Below, piece after piece: positions 23,184 through 34,593 of a stretch of DNA of 64,000 bases. The notes beneath the pieces are model-generated. The model saw nothing but the letters and a program-made list of their open reading frames with translations, did not search any database and had not been told where the DNA came from. Source of the stretch: Crotalaria pallida (taxonomy: Eukaryota > Streptophyta > Magnoliopsida > Fabales > Fabaceae); NCBI GenBank assembly GCA_037953625.1, contig CM075651.1:156001501-156065500 (forward strand), given 5' to 3'. Position numbers and translations under genes: made by a program. Numbering within the stretch: position 1 is the first letter of the stretch; each line of letters starts with the position of its first letter.

Positions 23184-24630
23184 TGTTGGAAACCAACAAG
23201 CGGCCTAACAATTTAGTAGAGGGGGGTGAATAGTAAATTGAAGTAACGATACTAATTTTTCGAATGTAATTGATAATAACAAATTACGTGCTTACTGTTT
23301 TAAAACAAAAATAATTTTATGTCCAAAAATGAATGAACTACTCGATTAGTTGATGGACTACTTGAGTAGTGCGTGTCAATTCAGACAGATAACAGAGTTT
23401 TCAAAAGCTGGGTTTTGCTAACACAAAGCCAAGAAACAGAAGCGGATGATTTGCTATCTTAAGGTTCTGAAGAAAGATTAAATAACAGAAATAAACGAAA
23501 GCAGTAAAAGATAGACACAAGGAATTATTATACTGGTTCAATCTCTACCCACTTGAGAGCTACGTCCAGTCCCCCCTAAACCTTAGGAAGTGTCTACTAA
23601 AAATCAATTAAATTGGATACAAACAGGATTAATTAGTGAACCTCACTCAATCTAATCCTAACCCTTCAAGAGTGTACCAAACTCTTGAACTTTACCCCAA
23701 TTTCAATTGATTCTCTGTTGAAGAACCTCTTCAACCTTCCACAAAGAGAGCTTCTTGAAACCTTCAAGAACACATTCTCCCTTTAGCAATAGAGCCTCTT
23801 GAAACCTTCAAGTGCTCCTTCCTTTCTTCAATGGAGTAATCAGATCACAGCGAAGCGGCTCCAACCAATCTCAATTGACAATGAAAAAAAAAGCTAGAAT
23901 ACTAGAAAGAGATTGATTCTTAGAAAGGGATTGGATCAAAGGTTCTTTTTGGATGCAATGTTTGAAAACGTTTTTGCTCAAGATCCCCCCTCGCTCTTGT
24001 TGAAGAGGTAATCATTATATTGAGTTTTCAAATCGCCAGAATCAGGGAGGAGCCTTAGACAACTAATTAGGAAAGATTCTCCCTTGATTGCCTCTTCAAC
24101 AGCCATATTAGAATTAAAATACTGACAGATCTGATACGTACTACTCGAGTAGTTGGAGCACTACTCGAGTAGTGAGAAAATTTGTGGACTCACTGTTTCT
24201 CAAGCTACTCGATTAGTTCAGCAACTAATCGATTAGTTTGAGAACTAATCGATTAGTCAACAGACTACTCGAGTAGTTTGTGGAGACAGTGAGCAGACTG
24301 ATTTTCATCAATGCAGACTACTCGAGTAGTGCACCAACTACTCGAGTAGTTACTGCTACTTTTATAAAAATTAAAGACCAGAAATGATTTTCCAAAGCAC
24401 CTAGTCCCTTTCTAAGTTTTTTCACTATTTTAGCTCAACTAGTATTCATGCCAACTAACTCATAATCACTTGAGTAATCAACCTAAGTCTACCACCCACA
24501 CTCAACATAAATAAAAAATATTACAAGGGAGCGGGAAATGGAAAACTTCTAAATGGTTGTTGTTGCTTTGTCTTCATCAAGGACAACTTGTTGATTTATT
24601 TGTCTTCATCAAAACCTTTTTGATTCTACA
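23184..24630 (-). repeat. 5' LTR of the retrotransposon
   Basis: 1,447 bp with TG...CA ends, about 1.2 percent different from the left LTR. It carries the palindrome array at 24140-24350 with starts at 24140, 24160, 24204, 24224, 24244, 24264, 24317 and 24337. A further pair at 23337 and 23357 has one member changed to CTTGAG, a CpG-type transition. Promoter and R/U5 borders cannot be placed by eye. Confidence 0.95.
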
Positions 24631-24726
24631 CATTAGAGTCAAAATATCCCAAATTCTCACATCATTTAACAATTTCTTAAAACTCGTACGTAACCTTAAA
24701 AAACACTTCTTATGAAACAGAGGAAG

Positions 24727-26238
24727 TAATGAAATTTTAGGAATGATTATATTGTCAATATAAAATTAGTAACTTTTTATTATATTTAAAATCACTAATA
24801 AAGTGTTTTTTTCCTTATACTATTTGAGACTAGAGAGATTATTTAAAAAAATAATTAATGTAATAGAATAAGCATACCAAGTATTTATAAAAAAGAATAG
24901 AGCAATTTTCCTTATCTGGTATTTATATTTAGAAATTTAGAAACAAATGGAGTATTTTGTTATTCTCTCTTTTTATTATGTTTCATTTTTTATTTTTTTT
25001 CATTTTATTTGTCCTTTTATAAATTTAAAAATATAATAAATGTTGTTTTTCATGTTTATCCTTAATCAATAGGTTTTTGTTTACGTAAGTAGTAAAAAAA
25101 ATTAATCATTATAGAGAGACAAAGGATATAATGAGAAAAACACATTTAATATATGAAAAATCTAAGCAAATATTATATTTCTTAATTATGTATTTTATTT
25201 ATAATATGACTGATAAATAAAAATGAAAAAAAGAGTAAAAATTAATATAATAATCACATGTATAAAATTTTAAAAATATATTTTGAAATATAGGATTATC
25301 TTAATTTTTTTTAAAAGAGTGGGATAAGCAGGGGCGACAGAGCTAGGATTTCAACATAAAGGGGCCACAAATAAATAATAGATAATGATAATTTTTTTAA
25401 CCATTTTGGGTGATTTTATATCCATTAAGAAAATTGATTAATTGTATTGAAATGTGAACTTTTGATATGTATTTTCAAAATTACTCATATTAATATTATT
25501 GAATATCTAAAAAGTGTTAAATAAATAAGGGTGTTTGTGGAAAAAAAGTAATTGATGATCAATGAAAATTTGTACATGATCTTATAAATAGGGACAAAAT
25601 AAAAGTGTCAAGAGAATCTTATGATTAGGGACTAAAATAGTACAAAATTAAACATATACTAAAACAAAACAGCTTATACTCTTTTGCTGCCAATTTTGAG
25701 TAGTGTTACGGTTTTGTTTTTTGTTTTTTTTTTAAATATAAATAAAGTAATAACTTGGTAAACCTAAAGTAAAAAGAAATGAATAAAGCTCAAAGGCCAT
25801 AAAAAGCAAGTCACAACTTACATGCTGCACTTTATATAATAAAATATAACTGAGTATAAATTAAAACTCAATTTAACAAAGTAGGAAGTAAGTACCACAA
25901 ATGAGTAATAGATGTATATTAAAAAAAAAATAGAAGCTTTGGGGTGACCATGACATCTCTAGGTCATCCCTTCGCTCTGCATTGGGGATAAGAGTTTTGA
26001 AAATGATAAATTTTAGAGAAAAATTTTATATTTACGGAATTTAAAAATTTTGTATTAAGTTTTACAATAAAATATATTCAACTTTTCAATTCATATCATC
26101 AATCTTAAAAATTAAGTTTAAAAAATTCTTAGATACAATAAATTTTTCTGTATTTTCACTTCTTGCTATACTTTCTAAATTTTTTGAGAAATATTCTCTT
26201 CGATTTATTTCCCCCGTGAGAGTGTAGTATTTGATATA
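24727..26238. other. AT-rich intergenic DNA
   Basis: No gene is supported. Fragments near 25400-25620 look like the inside of Stowaway-type MITEs (TTAAATAAATAAGGGTGTTTG). A segment near 25323-25980 begins and ends with GGGG-containing text typical of transposon borders, but no convincing terminal repeat could be defined. Confidence 0.5.
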
Positions 26239-26557
26239 CTCCCTCTATTCAAAATCTTGTCGTATTTTGTTTTTTTTTTACAATTTTGATGTATAAATGT
26301 ATTTTTTTTTTCAATTTTAATTATTTATTCAACTATTTTTTTTATTCCTCATTAATTTTATTTTTATATTTTCTCTCATCTCTAAATCACTATGTATTAA
26401 TTAAGAAACTCATTTCTTAATAAAAATTATACCTATTATAATTTTTAATAAGAATTAAATAAAAATATTTTAAACAAAATACATACTCATAAAACTTACA
26501 ATAATTAACATTTTTTAATATATTTTTTCAACTTAAAAAAAATTGAAATGGTGGGAG
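26239..26557. mobile_element. Stowaway-like MITE
   Basis: The left CTCCCTCTATTCAAAATCTT is the imperfect inverse of the right AAAAATTGAAATGGTGGGAG, with TA flanks. About 319 bp, AT-rich. Confidence 0.7.
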
Positions 26558-27322
26558 TAATAAATACCTTTTTTTCTTCTGTTTTTGTTTTTGGTGGTAG
26601 TGATCGATGGAAAGGAATCCAACATCAATCGTCCATTCACACCCATCACCCATGTGAGACATTATTCCCTTTGTGATATCGGGATCTTTAGCTAAGTCAT
26701 TTATTTACACTATTGTTTCAACTTTCAACAATGCTCGTCGTCTCTATGTATAAATCTACTATAATACTTTATGTTGCTTAATACTCTTGCTTCACTTGCA
26801 CTCCATTCTAAATTTTTGGCTTTTTAAATTTGAGCACATATATTAAAAAATGTTACTGATTATTATAAATTTTATATGCGTTTTATTTAAAATATTTTTA
26901 TTATGGAATTGTTAATCTTATAATGTTAGCTTAGCGAGTCGGAGGGTGGGTTAATGACAGCTACACGACACCGTTTTTAACAAATTGGAATTATGCATGC
27001 AAAGACACACAGTTCAGACGGGTCTTGTCAATCTAATCCAATAGTAACATAGAAAGAAGGAAAGTTGATTGGGAGAGGGAAAGAGCAAAAGAAGCCCATA
27101 TTATATAAATGTTACCTCTTCAATTTGTGGGACATCCCAGTGTCGTCTCTTCATCCACTTCGTCACTATTGAGTTTGCAAGTTGATTGACAGACAATTTG
27201 GCATATTGTGTGGAGTATTATGAAGTAATGGCGGTTTTATCATATATTTGTACGTGACACGAAAAGAAAATATGTGCCCAACAGAGTCATACTTTCTTAC
27301 ATACAATCCTGTGTTTGAATAT

Positions 27323-27356
<34 letters not shown>
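26558..27356. other. Intergenic DNA, no gene seen
   Basis: Unique-looking sequence with somewhat higher GC near 26930-27150 and an (AT)n run at 27330-27355. Short frames show no family features. Confidence 0.5.
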
Positions 27357-27709
27357 GGCGGAGGCTCCGGTGCATGTAAACATATAACATGCACCGATGC
27401 ATGTCTTTATTTTTGAGTTTTTTATTTATTTTTTTAAAATTTAATCAATTAAAAAATATTCTATGTGTTTTCTTTTTTACGGATATGAAGTGATTTTTAT
27501 AATTTGGATTTTTTTTTTTACTCTGTGTTCTTAAAAAACTGTATTGAGTAAAACTGTATTCAAAACTTACAGATTCTAATAAATCTATATACAAACTTGT
27601 GTTAAAAAATATTCTGAATAAATTTGTATTAAAAAAATTTGAAAAACAAAAAAAAATTAAACCATGCACCGATGCATGGTTTAATTAACCATGCACCGGA
27701 GCCTTCCCC
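27357..27709. mobile_element. MITE with GGAGGCTCCGGTGCATG termini in an (AT)n tract
   Basis: The left end GGCGGAGGCTCCGGTGCATG is the inverse of CATGCACCGGAGCCTTCCCC on the right. Inside each end is a second palindromic GCACCGATGCATG block. The element sits within an (AT)n microsatellite that continues on both sides, consistent with TA-target insertion. About 353 bp, non-coding. Confidence 0.8.
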
Positions 27710-28434
27710 TATATATATATATATATATATTTATTTATTTATTTTTTTTTTTTAAAGTAATGCGAATAGTAGATTTTGATATGATTTTATTTGCATTCCA
27801 AAAAAAAAAAAAAAAAAACTATGGTTTTATTTGGATATAGAGACAAAAGGGTAGTATTGCACATAGGATAGTAGGAGTTGGGGTGTCAACGGATCCAATC
27901 CAACTTATAAATTTGATCTTAATCGGATTTGACAAATTAGTAAAATTTCATATTAAGTGAAGGAGGAGAGTATATTAGAGGGATTATATAAAAGAGAACA
28001 TTATGATGAACTCGAATTGATGAGTGTGAAGGTTCTTAGTTTAGCTTATGTATGTCCTATCCCAATACAATAGACTTATTTATACTAATGGCATGACAAT
28101 TGACAAGGTTTCTTACATTAAATTAAATCTTATCCAAAACATATCTATCGATATAAGATTACAATATTCTATCTCAAAGTAAATTTAAATTGATTTAAGA
28201 TTTTGAATCCAACAAGATTTATATTAATATTAACTATGTTTATATATCATGTCCACTAATTTATCTTCCTTTTTTTTTCCTCATTTTTGATCTATAAATT
28301 AAATAGAAGAGATTTATTTCTTTTATTCGTTTTTTTTCTGATAGGGTCGTTGAGATTTAACTTCAACTTAGAAATTCGGATATAATCGATCTCATCAAAT
28401 ATTTTGGATTGTAGATAAAATTCAAATAAGGTTA
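27710..28434. other. Intergenic DNA with microsatellites
   Basis: An (AT)n run continues to about 27730, followed by poly-T and poly-A stretches. No gene or defined element. Confidence 0.5.
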
Positions 28435-29348
28435 GGCCCTGTTCGGGGTGGTTTTAAGTTTTGAGTTTTAAAATTTTAAAAAATTAAAACCTAGTTTCCA
28501 GTTTTATAATGTCGGTTTCAAATTTTTTTGGTTTTCAGTTATCAAAATTAATTTCAAATTTATAATTTTTATAGCGCTCCTATAATGTTATACACCATCA
28601 TCTTGTATACTACCACAATAATTTAATAGCAATTTCCACGTGGTTGTTGTTATTACTAGTTGAAGGTGGTGGTCGTTGTTATAGTGATTGCAGTTTCGAG
28701 TAATAACTTTTGTGGTGTTGGTTGAAGGAGAGATGGTGGGGGAGGGAGGGGGGTGAGGTTGTGGTGATGGTGTTAAAAGGTGATAGTTGTGATGGACATA
28801 GAGGTGGTGGTGGTGGTGGTCATGCGAGGGCAATGGTGATTGGGGTGGTCACTATGTTGGTGGTCCGAGTGGTGATGATGGTTGTTGGGTTGTGGTTGTC
28901 CGAATAGTGATGATGGTGGTACAAGGAAGGACAATGGTAGCATGTGAGAATGTAGTTATGGTTGGGGTGACTATAAAAGGTCAGGGTGGTGGTTGGGGTT
29001 TAGACGGTTACAATGGTATTAGTTGGATGACAGTCATGGTGGTAGCAGTAACCATAATGGTTATGGTAATGGAAGGAGTGATGATGACGGTGATGGTGAT
29101 GGTGGTTGAGTGGATGAGTGATGGTGGTGGTGGTGATTGAATGATGCAAAAGATGATGAGGCGATATAAGTTTGCAACTCAAAACTGAAATTATAAAACC
29201 ATTATATGTTGTTTTGAAAATAGAGGTGAAATTGTTCTGAAAATGAGTAAAAAATCATTTCAGCTCAAATTTTGCCGAACAAGTTTTGTTTTAAAAATAC
29301 ACTTTCGAAACCAAAAACCAGAAACTGACAACCAACCCGAACGGGGCC
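28435..29348. mobile_element. PIF/Harbinger-like non-autonomous element with GGT-rich core
   Basis: The left end GGCCCTGTTCGGGGTGG is the inverse of CCAACCCGAACGGGGCC on the right, flanked by TTA on both sides (28432-28434 and 29349-29351), the Harbinger-type target. The similarity of the arms extends about 100 bases inward (GAAACTGACAACC against GGTTTTCAGTT). The core at about 28640-29140 is a G- and T-rich GGTGGT/ATGGTG low-complexity tract, including an uninterrupted (GGT)n run near 28803. No transposase is encoded; open frames across the core are products of the repeat. Confidence 0.75.
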
Positions 29349-29351
29349 TTA

Positions 29352-29565
29352 ACCTTTTGTTTTGGTTTAAATAATTAAATTTCGGGGTATATCAACCTGG
29401 ACCTGGACCTCACGGAGGATAAAATATGGGGCGAGCTTGACTTGAACTGAATCTAGTTGCATATACTTTTTGGATAATTTTGTTAAACTTTAATTAATTG
29501 TGACCAACGTGTAGATAAATTTGACAGAAATTTAACCATTTCTTTAACCAAGAAGTCACAATACA

Positions 29566-29614
<49 letters not shown>

Positions 29615-30638
29615 GGGCAAGATTCTTTTGAAATTTTTTATTTCCATAAAAGAAAAGTAATTAATTAAAATAAAAGTAATTAATTTTGTTAATGGGGAAT
29701 TGTGAAAATTTGATAAATTTTTTCAAAACTATGTTAAATAAATAAAAGTGTTTGTGAAAAAAAATTAAATGCTATTAGAAATTGAAACGAGATTTTAAAA
29801 ATAGAATCAAAATAAAAGTTCCAAAAAAGTCTTACATATAGGACCATAGTAAGTATATAATTATATTGCAATAAGTTAAAATTAAGGTATCGAATTTAAA
29901 AGTGTAGTCTATTTTCATGCGATATACGAGTAGAAATTACTATTAGAGTAAGAGCTCTATTTTTTAGAATAACTAAATAACGGAACAAGAAAGTGTAAAA
30001 CAAGGCAAAGTTAGGATGCGAAACTAAACCTAATCGGAAAGCTCTCGAAGCATTTAGTCACAGATTGAGGTGGGGGTGGGTTGACAGGAAAATTAAGAAA
30101 TAGAAATTGAAATAATAATCATTTGAACTCAAACTGTTGCTACTTGCTTCACTTCATCAACGCAGTAATTTATTTTCAGGCTGATTCTACGCCTCTTCGT
30201 CATAATGTGGAGATTTATTGTGCTTTTTCCCTAGTACTAGTATCTTAGAAATTGAAATCTCACGCTTGTGCTCAAGCACGAACAGACCCACCTCTTACAT
30301 TTTTTCCGCAACGTCCTAATTTTTAATCTGAGAAAATATGATTACTTAATACAACACGTTAAAATGTGTTGATTCTAAAATTGTACTAGATGGAGCATGA
30401 AAATATCCTCTAATCAGGAATTCAAAAAATTGAGTAATTGTGACCAAACACAATTCTGGAACTAACCTCCCCATTCAAGCAACATTTCTCTTCATGAAAG
30501 CAGTAATTTGGGATGTGGAGTATACCAAACAATGAACACTTAATGAAATTCGCTAAAGTAAAAGTTGATCAACAAATTTTTAAGCATAAACATAGCAACT
30601 TCAGGTTGACTTGCAAAATAAAATCAGGTAAACACAAA
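29352..30638. other. Intergenic region downstream of the PUX gene
   Basis: It includes an (AT)n microsatellite at about 29572-29611 and MITE-like debris ending CTTACATATAGGACCATAG near 29850. The final few hundred bases should hold the 3'UTR of the PUX gene. No other gene is seen. Confidence 0.5.
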
Positions 30639-33186
30639 CTACAATTTTTGGATAACAACTGAATTGGCTATACCAGCTTGCTCTATTGTCTCGTCCCAAT
30701 CAGTGAGTTGTTTGGGAGGGAAACCCATTATCTGCAGTTGGTAACTTCTAGCCCCACCAGGTCTTGATGCATCAATGAATGCTCGAACATCTCTGATTGT
30801 ATGATGACGGTTGAAACGAGAAACCATGCGCGTACCATCAGATAACCTCAGTTGGATGGATGTTAATGGCTTTGACTCGTCCACAACTAAACCCATCGCT
30901 GGCACAGGAGCAGCGTTGAGATGAGCACCATCAATTGTTTGGGTAGGTTCACCACCAGCTTCATTGCTGGAGCTGCTGCTACCTATAGTTCTTCCAACCC
31001 CTCGAAAAGGAAGATCGCGCGGCTTTGCTGGTTCCTACATATATATTGTGAAGAAATAAATAAAAAAGGTGAGGCAATCATTAAAAATATATATCTTTAA
31101 AAAAATCGTATACAGATAGATCACGAATACACAAATGATGAGAAAATAAATAACGGCATACAGGGTAGTTTTCATCCCGCCTTTTGAGGTTGACATGCAC
31201 AGAAGTCCTTCGATCTGCTGGTTCAAGCTCTTTGGGACACTCGGACTTCTTTATGCTCTGTATCCAGGTACAATAAAATGATAAGCAACAAATGTTTATA
31301 CTACGTGTACTAGAAAAAAGAAAAAAAAAAAGATCATTGATATCAACAACCATAGCAAGTTGCAAGTGGTGACAACAATAACTGATCAATAAATTTGAAA
31401 CACAAATATTCAATTTACAGTATATAGATTTGAAAAAAAAAAAAAAACCCTCTGATCTACCCTGTGAAACAAATTTCTCATAGCAGGTTTACCTCCAGAA
31501 ATGGAGCATTTTGAGGATCATTCAATCCTCGCAGAGGACCATCATTGACAGAGAACCCATTTCTCCAAAAAGTGATTGTGTGTGTAACAGACTCTATTGG
31601 CTGAGGAGCAGATGGCACTGTCTCTCCAGAAAGCAATCTTGCTGTTCCAGTAAAACTTCTTGATTGTTGAGGGTTTTCAGCTGGTATCTCAACAGCTGAC
31701 TCTCTCGCTTGATCAAATATAGCATCCACACTGTTACCTTTGGTAGGATCTTGGACAAGCATGCCACTTTAACAATGAAAACAGGTCAGTTTCAGCCATA
31801 CATACTTGAAAATGATACACATGTGAAATTAAAAAAAAAAAAAAAAAACAGCAATCTCATCTAAACAACTAAGTTATTTCAAACGAATCCAGCAATATAC
31901 CGTCAACCATTATTTTTTGTTCGAAAACTCCACCCTAGGGGCGACTTTCGTTACTCACATTTCTTCCATTGTGAAGCTTATCCTAGAAAAATCTTTGCCC
32001 TAGTATGTTAAATTCTCAACTCCATCAGGATCCTCAAGTCACCACCCGTCATCTCACCTCAAGTCCACTGTTACACAATCACTTAACCACCATCACTTAA
32101 CCAGACAACACCTCGACCCTGCCATAATCGAGTGGAGGGCACAGACGACTGCTGCCTGTTAAGGAATAGACGAACCCGATTCCGTTACCATACCACCTTG
32201 TGATGCTGGCAGATGACAGAACTACCCCTCCCCAAATCTTGCTTCATAATTCAATCTCCCAACACATTATATCACGAAATAAAATTTCCAGGTTCAGAAA
32301 ATTGAGCCATAATTCAATGTAAGCGAGCCAAGTCAAGCAGGCGCGCATAGACTCTCTCTCCCCTACTCTCTTCTTCAACAATGAGAAGCAGCAACAAAGC
32401 AAGCATCATCCATCTCTTCTTAATAAATCATTTTCAATTGAAACAACAAATTCTGAGAAACATAGCAGCTAACAACACTTCATAAAAAAATTTAATATCA
32501 AACCGGCCAACAATATCGCGAAGCAGCTAAAGTCAAAGAGAAAATAAAAGATTAGAGAGGATTAAAATGCAAGATAATGGAAGAACGAGAAACCCTAGGA
32601 TGAAAGAAATTGGTGGAAACCCTAGGAGATGATACCTCTTCTCACCGCCAGCATAGTACTCCTGAGGTTCATCAGAATTAGCATTGTCGTCGTCGTCATC
32701 ATGATCATCGTCATCGTCGTCGCGATTGAGATCGGCGAAGGTGCGGATTCGAGTATGGCGGCTTCCGGAGGGTTTCTTAAGATCCTTACCGAGAGTCCTG
32801 CGAGATCGGAGCTGGTAGGGAGCGCGAGAAGGAGTCGGGGAGGATGATCGGGAGCGGGAGGGAGAGGCGGAGGGAGAGGGAGAGTGGGAGGGTAGGAAGT
32901 CAGGGGAGAGAGAAGGGGAGGGAGAAGAAGAAACGGCGTTGGTAGTGGTGACAACGGCGTCGTTTAGAGTGTGATGAACAGCGGGGTTGGAATTGGAATT
33001 GGAATTGTTAATGGTGGTGGCGGTGGTGGGGGCGTGGTCGAGGAAGGTGGAAACGGCGGCGTCAAGGTCGAAGTTGTGACTCTCCAAGAAGAAGAGGGCT
33101 TCTTGCTTGGAAGAGGAGGTAATCTCGCAGAAGGAGTTGATGAGAGCGGCGTTGGCGTCGGGATTTGAGTCTGTTGCTGTTTCCAT
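30639..33186 (-). CDS. PUX5: Plant UBX-domain protein, UBA-SEP-UBX type (PUX5-like)
   Basis: Four exons, 32636-33186, 31493-31766, 31162-31257 and 30639-31034, encode 438 residues in frame. Domains: UBA-like at about 9-50 (NSFCEITSSSKQEALFFLES); a long low-complexity linker with Ser/Pro repeats, an RSRSSSPTPSR-like stretch and an Asp-rich run near 155-170; GGEKSGMLVQDP across the first junction; SEP at about 245-305 (TITFWRNGFSVNDGPLRGL); and UBX at about 361-438 with an FPP loop near 412. This is the p47/NSFL1C type of adaptor that recruits the AAA-ATPase CDC48/p97 to ubiquitinated cargo. Length and the long linker favour PUX5 over the shorter PUX3/PUX4. The start is the first in-frame ATG ahead of the UBA. 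Confidence 0.9.
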
Positions 33187-34593
33187 TTCGCAACAACACC
33201 CAACTCCTACTCTACCTCACTTCCTCTAATTCATCATTCGATCGCTCTTTCTTTCTTTCTTTATGCTACGAAACCTGCTGAGCTCATATATATATATGGC
33301 AATGGGCTGTCAAACAAACGACGCCGTATTCTACTCTTGCATATTAAAATATCTTTTTAAACACGTTATCACTTCCAGAAAATGTATATACAATTGTATA
33401 AATAAATTTTACTACAATTTTTTTTACAAGCACAATTTTTGACCGGAATGAAGGAGGGAAAATATTGTGCAGTTATAAGGATCGAAACTCAAATACTCAC
33501 TTTATATTTTACAACTCTACCAATTAAATTACTAATTACTTACGGAGGACAAAAGTTTTCATATGTTAATTTATTTTTTTGGGTTTGGGTTTATTTTACC
33601 AAATTTTAAAAACTTAAAGAGAATAGCTTTTTTTAAGGTATTGGTTGATCTTTCGAAACACCCCTTACAACAAAATCTCTTATACTCGCAAGAGTGAAAG
33701 ATTAAATCTTTGATAACTTATTAGTGACGACTACTTTAGTTGCTTAAGTAACAACAAAATCAATTGTTAATTGAGTTAGCCCCGTTGGTATCATATTTTG
33801 AGTTGGTCCTTAATATAGTTTTATATTGATTTTTTATTTTTAAATAATTTATAAGCAATTAATTTTTTCTTAGTTAAATTTTTTTTATTTCAAAATGTAA
33901 TTGAGATTCAAGGAGACGAAAAGTTTGTATCCACAAGTGAAGTTAGGATTTTGATCCTCTAACTTGTCACACTCATAAATTTTTAGTCATTGAATGTTTT
34001 TAATGGTTAAAATTTAAAAGAGTTTAAAATATTTCAATAGTTGAAAAATAGAATCAAACAAAAATTGAAGTTGAAATCCCAAGAAATATTATATCAGTGT
34101 AATTAACCTATGCCACAGCCACACCATGGGTCTATGGGGGATTACACATGGGCAACACAGGAGGAACCAACTAAAGTAAAAGACAAAAAGGATTTTCCAA
34201 TTGCTACATTTTTCTCAAAGATCCTGACATAAGCAAAAAAATCCTGACATATAAATCTATATACATCGTTTAACAACCATTACATATTCCCTCCTTATAG
34301 AGCTATAAAAAATGAATTCCTCATCTAGCAAAACCTGGAACAAACACAACACACACAAAGTCATTAGTTTTTAACTTTCAGGCATTGAAACAAACAAATT
34401 ACAAAGTTCTCTCTGGACTGGTAAAAGTAAAACATAGATAAACCAACAAAAATATTGATACTTACATTCAACTTTGAGACCAAGTATGTGCACAATCATC
34501 AACCTCGAAGATGCATACAAACCAAGAAGTAGCATTAACATTGTCATGCAAATCATGCAAATCAAAATGGAGTAATCCATAATAATTGCAGAC
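33187..34593. other. Intergenic region between PUX and FAM91 genes
   Basis: Promoter side of the PUX gene, with a CTTT repeat near 33247 and an AT run near 33286, and 3'UTR side of the FAM91 gene. It holds a possible SINE remnant at about 33460-33540. No gene is supported. Confidence 0.55.
33460..33540 (-). repeat. Possible tRNA-derived SINE remnant
   Basis: On the minus strand, TTTAATTGGTAGAGTTG resembles a tRNA A-box region, and GAGTTTCGATCC 20-30 bases later resembles a B-box. No tail or duplication is seen. Confidence 0.35.

Larger units (their letters stand above)
19596..24630 (-). mobile_element. Gag-only Copia-type (SIRE/Maximus-like) LTR retrotransposon
   Basis: A complete-looking 5,035-bp element in minus orientation. 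Two LTRs of about 1.45 kb start TGTTGGAAAC and end GATTCTACA in plus-strand reading, giving TG...CA termini. They are flanked by the 5-bp duplication CATTA (19591-19595 and 24631-24635). The primer-binding site for initiator Met-tRNA follows the right-hand LTR, and a polypurine tract abuts the left-hand LTR, so the right LTR is the 5' one. The 2.1-kb interior encodes only gag; protease, integrase, reverse transcriptase and RNase H are absent. By hand count the LTRs differ at about 18 positions (about 1.2 percent), implying insertion within roughly the last half million years at usual plant rates. It should depend on a related autonomous element for movement. Confidence 0.93.
19415..24726. mobile_element. 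Stowaway-like MITE split by an LTR retrotransposon
   Basis: The left end at 19415 reads CTCCCTCCGTTTTATATACG. The right end at 24726, read in reverse, gives CTTCCTCTGTTTCATAAG. TA dinucleotides flank both (19413-19414 and 24727-24728). The halves are 19415-19595 and 24631-24726. Removing the 5-kb element between them restores one MITE of about 270 bp. Confidence 0.75.

Noticed and set aside
25323..25985. Possible element between GCAGGGGCGACAGAGC and GGTCATCCCTTCGCTCTGC
   Set aside because: The ends match too poorly to define terminal repeats by eye.
28710..29182. Overlapping open frames with Val/Gly/Met- or His-rich products
   Set aside because: They are translations of the GGT/ATGGTG low-complexity core of a transposon-like element, with no codon or family signal.
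32622..33203. Alternative frames across PUX exon 1
   Set aside because: Shadows of the Ser/Pro- and Asp-rich linker; the UBA-SEP-UBX frame explains the region.
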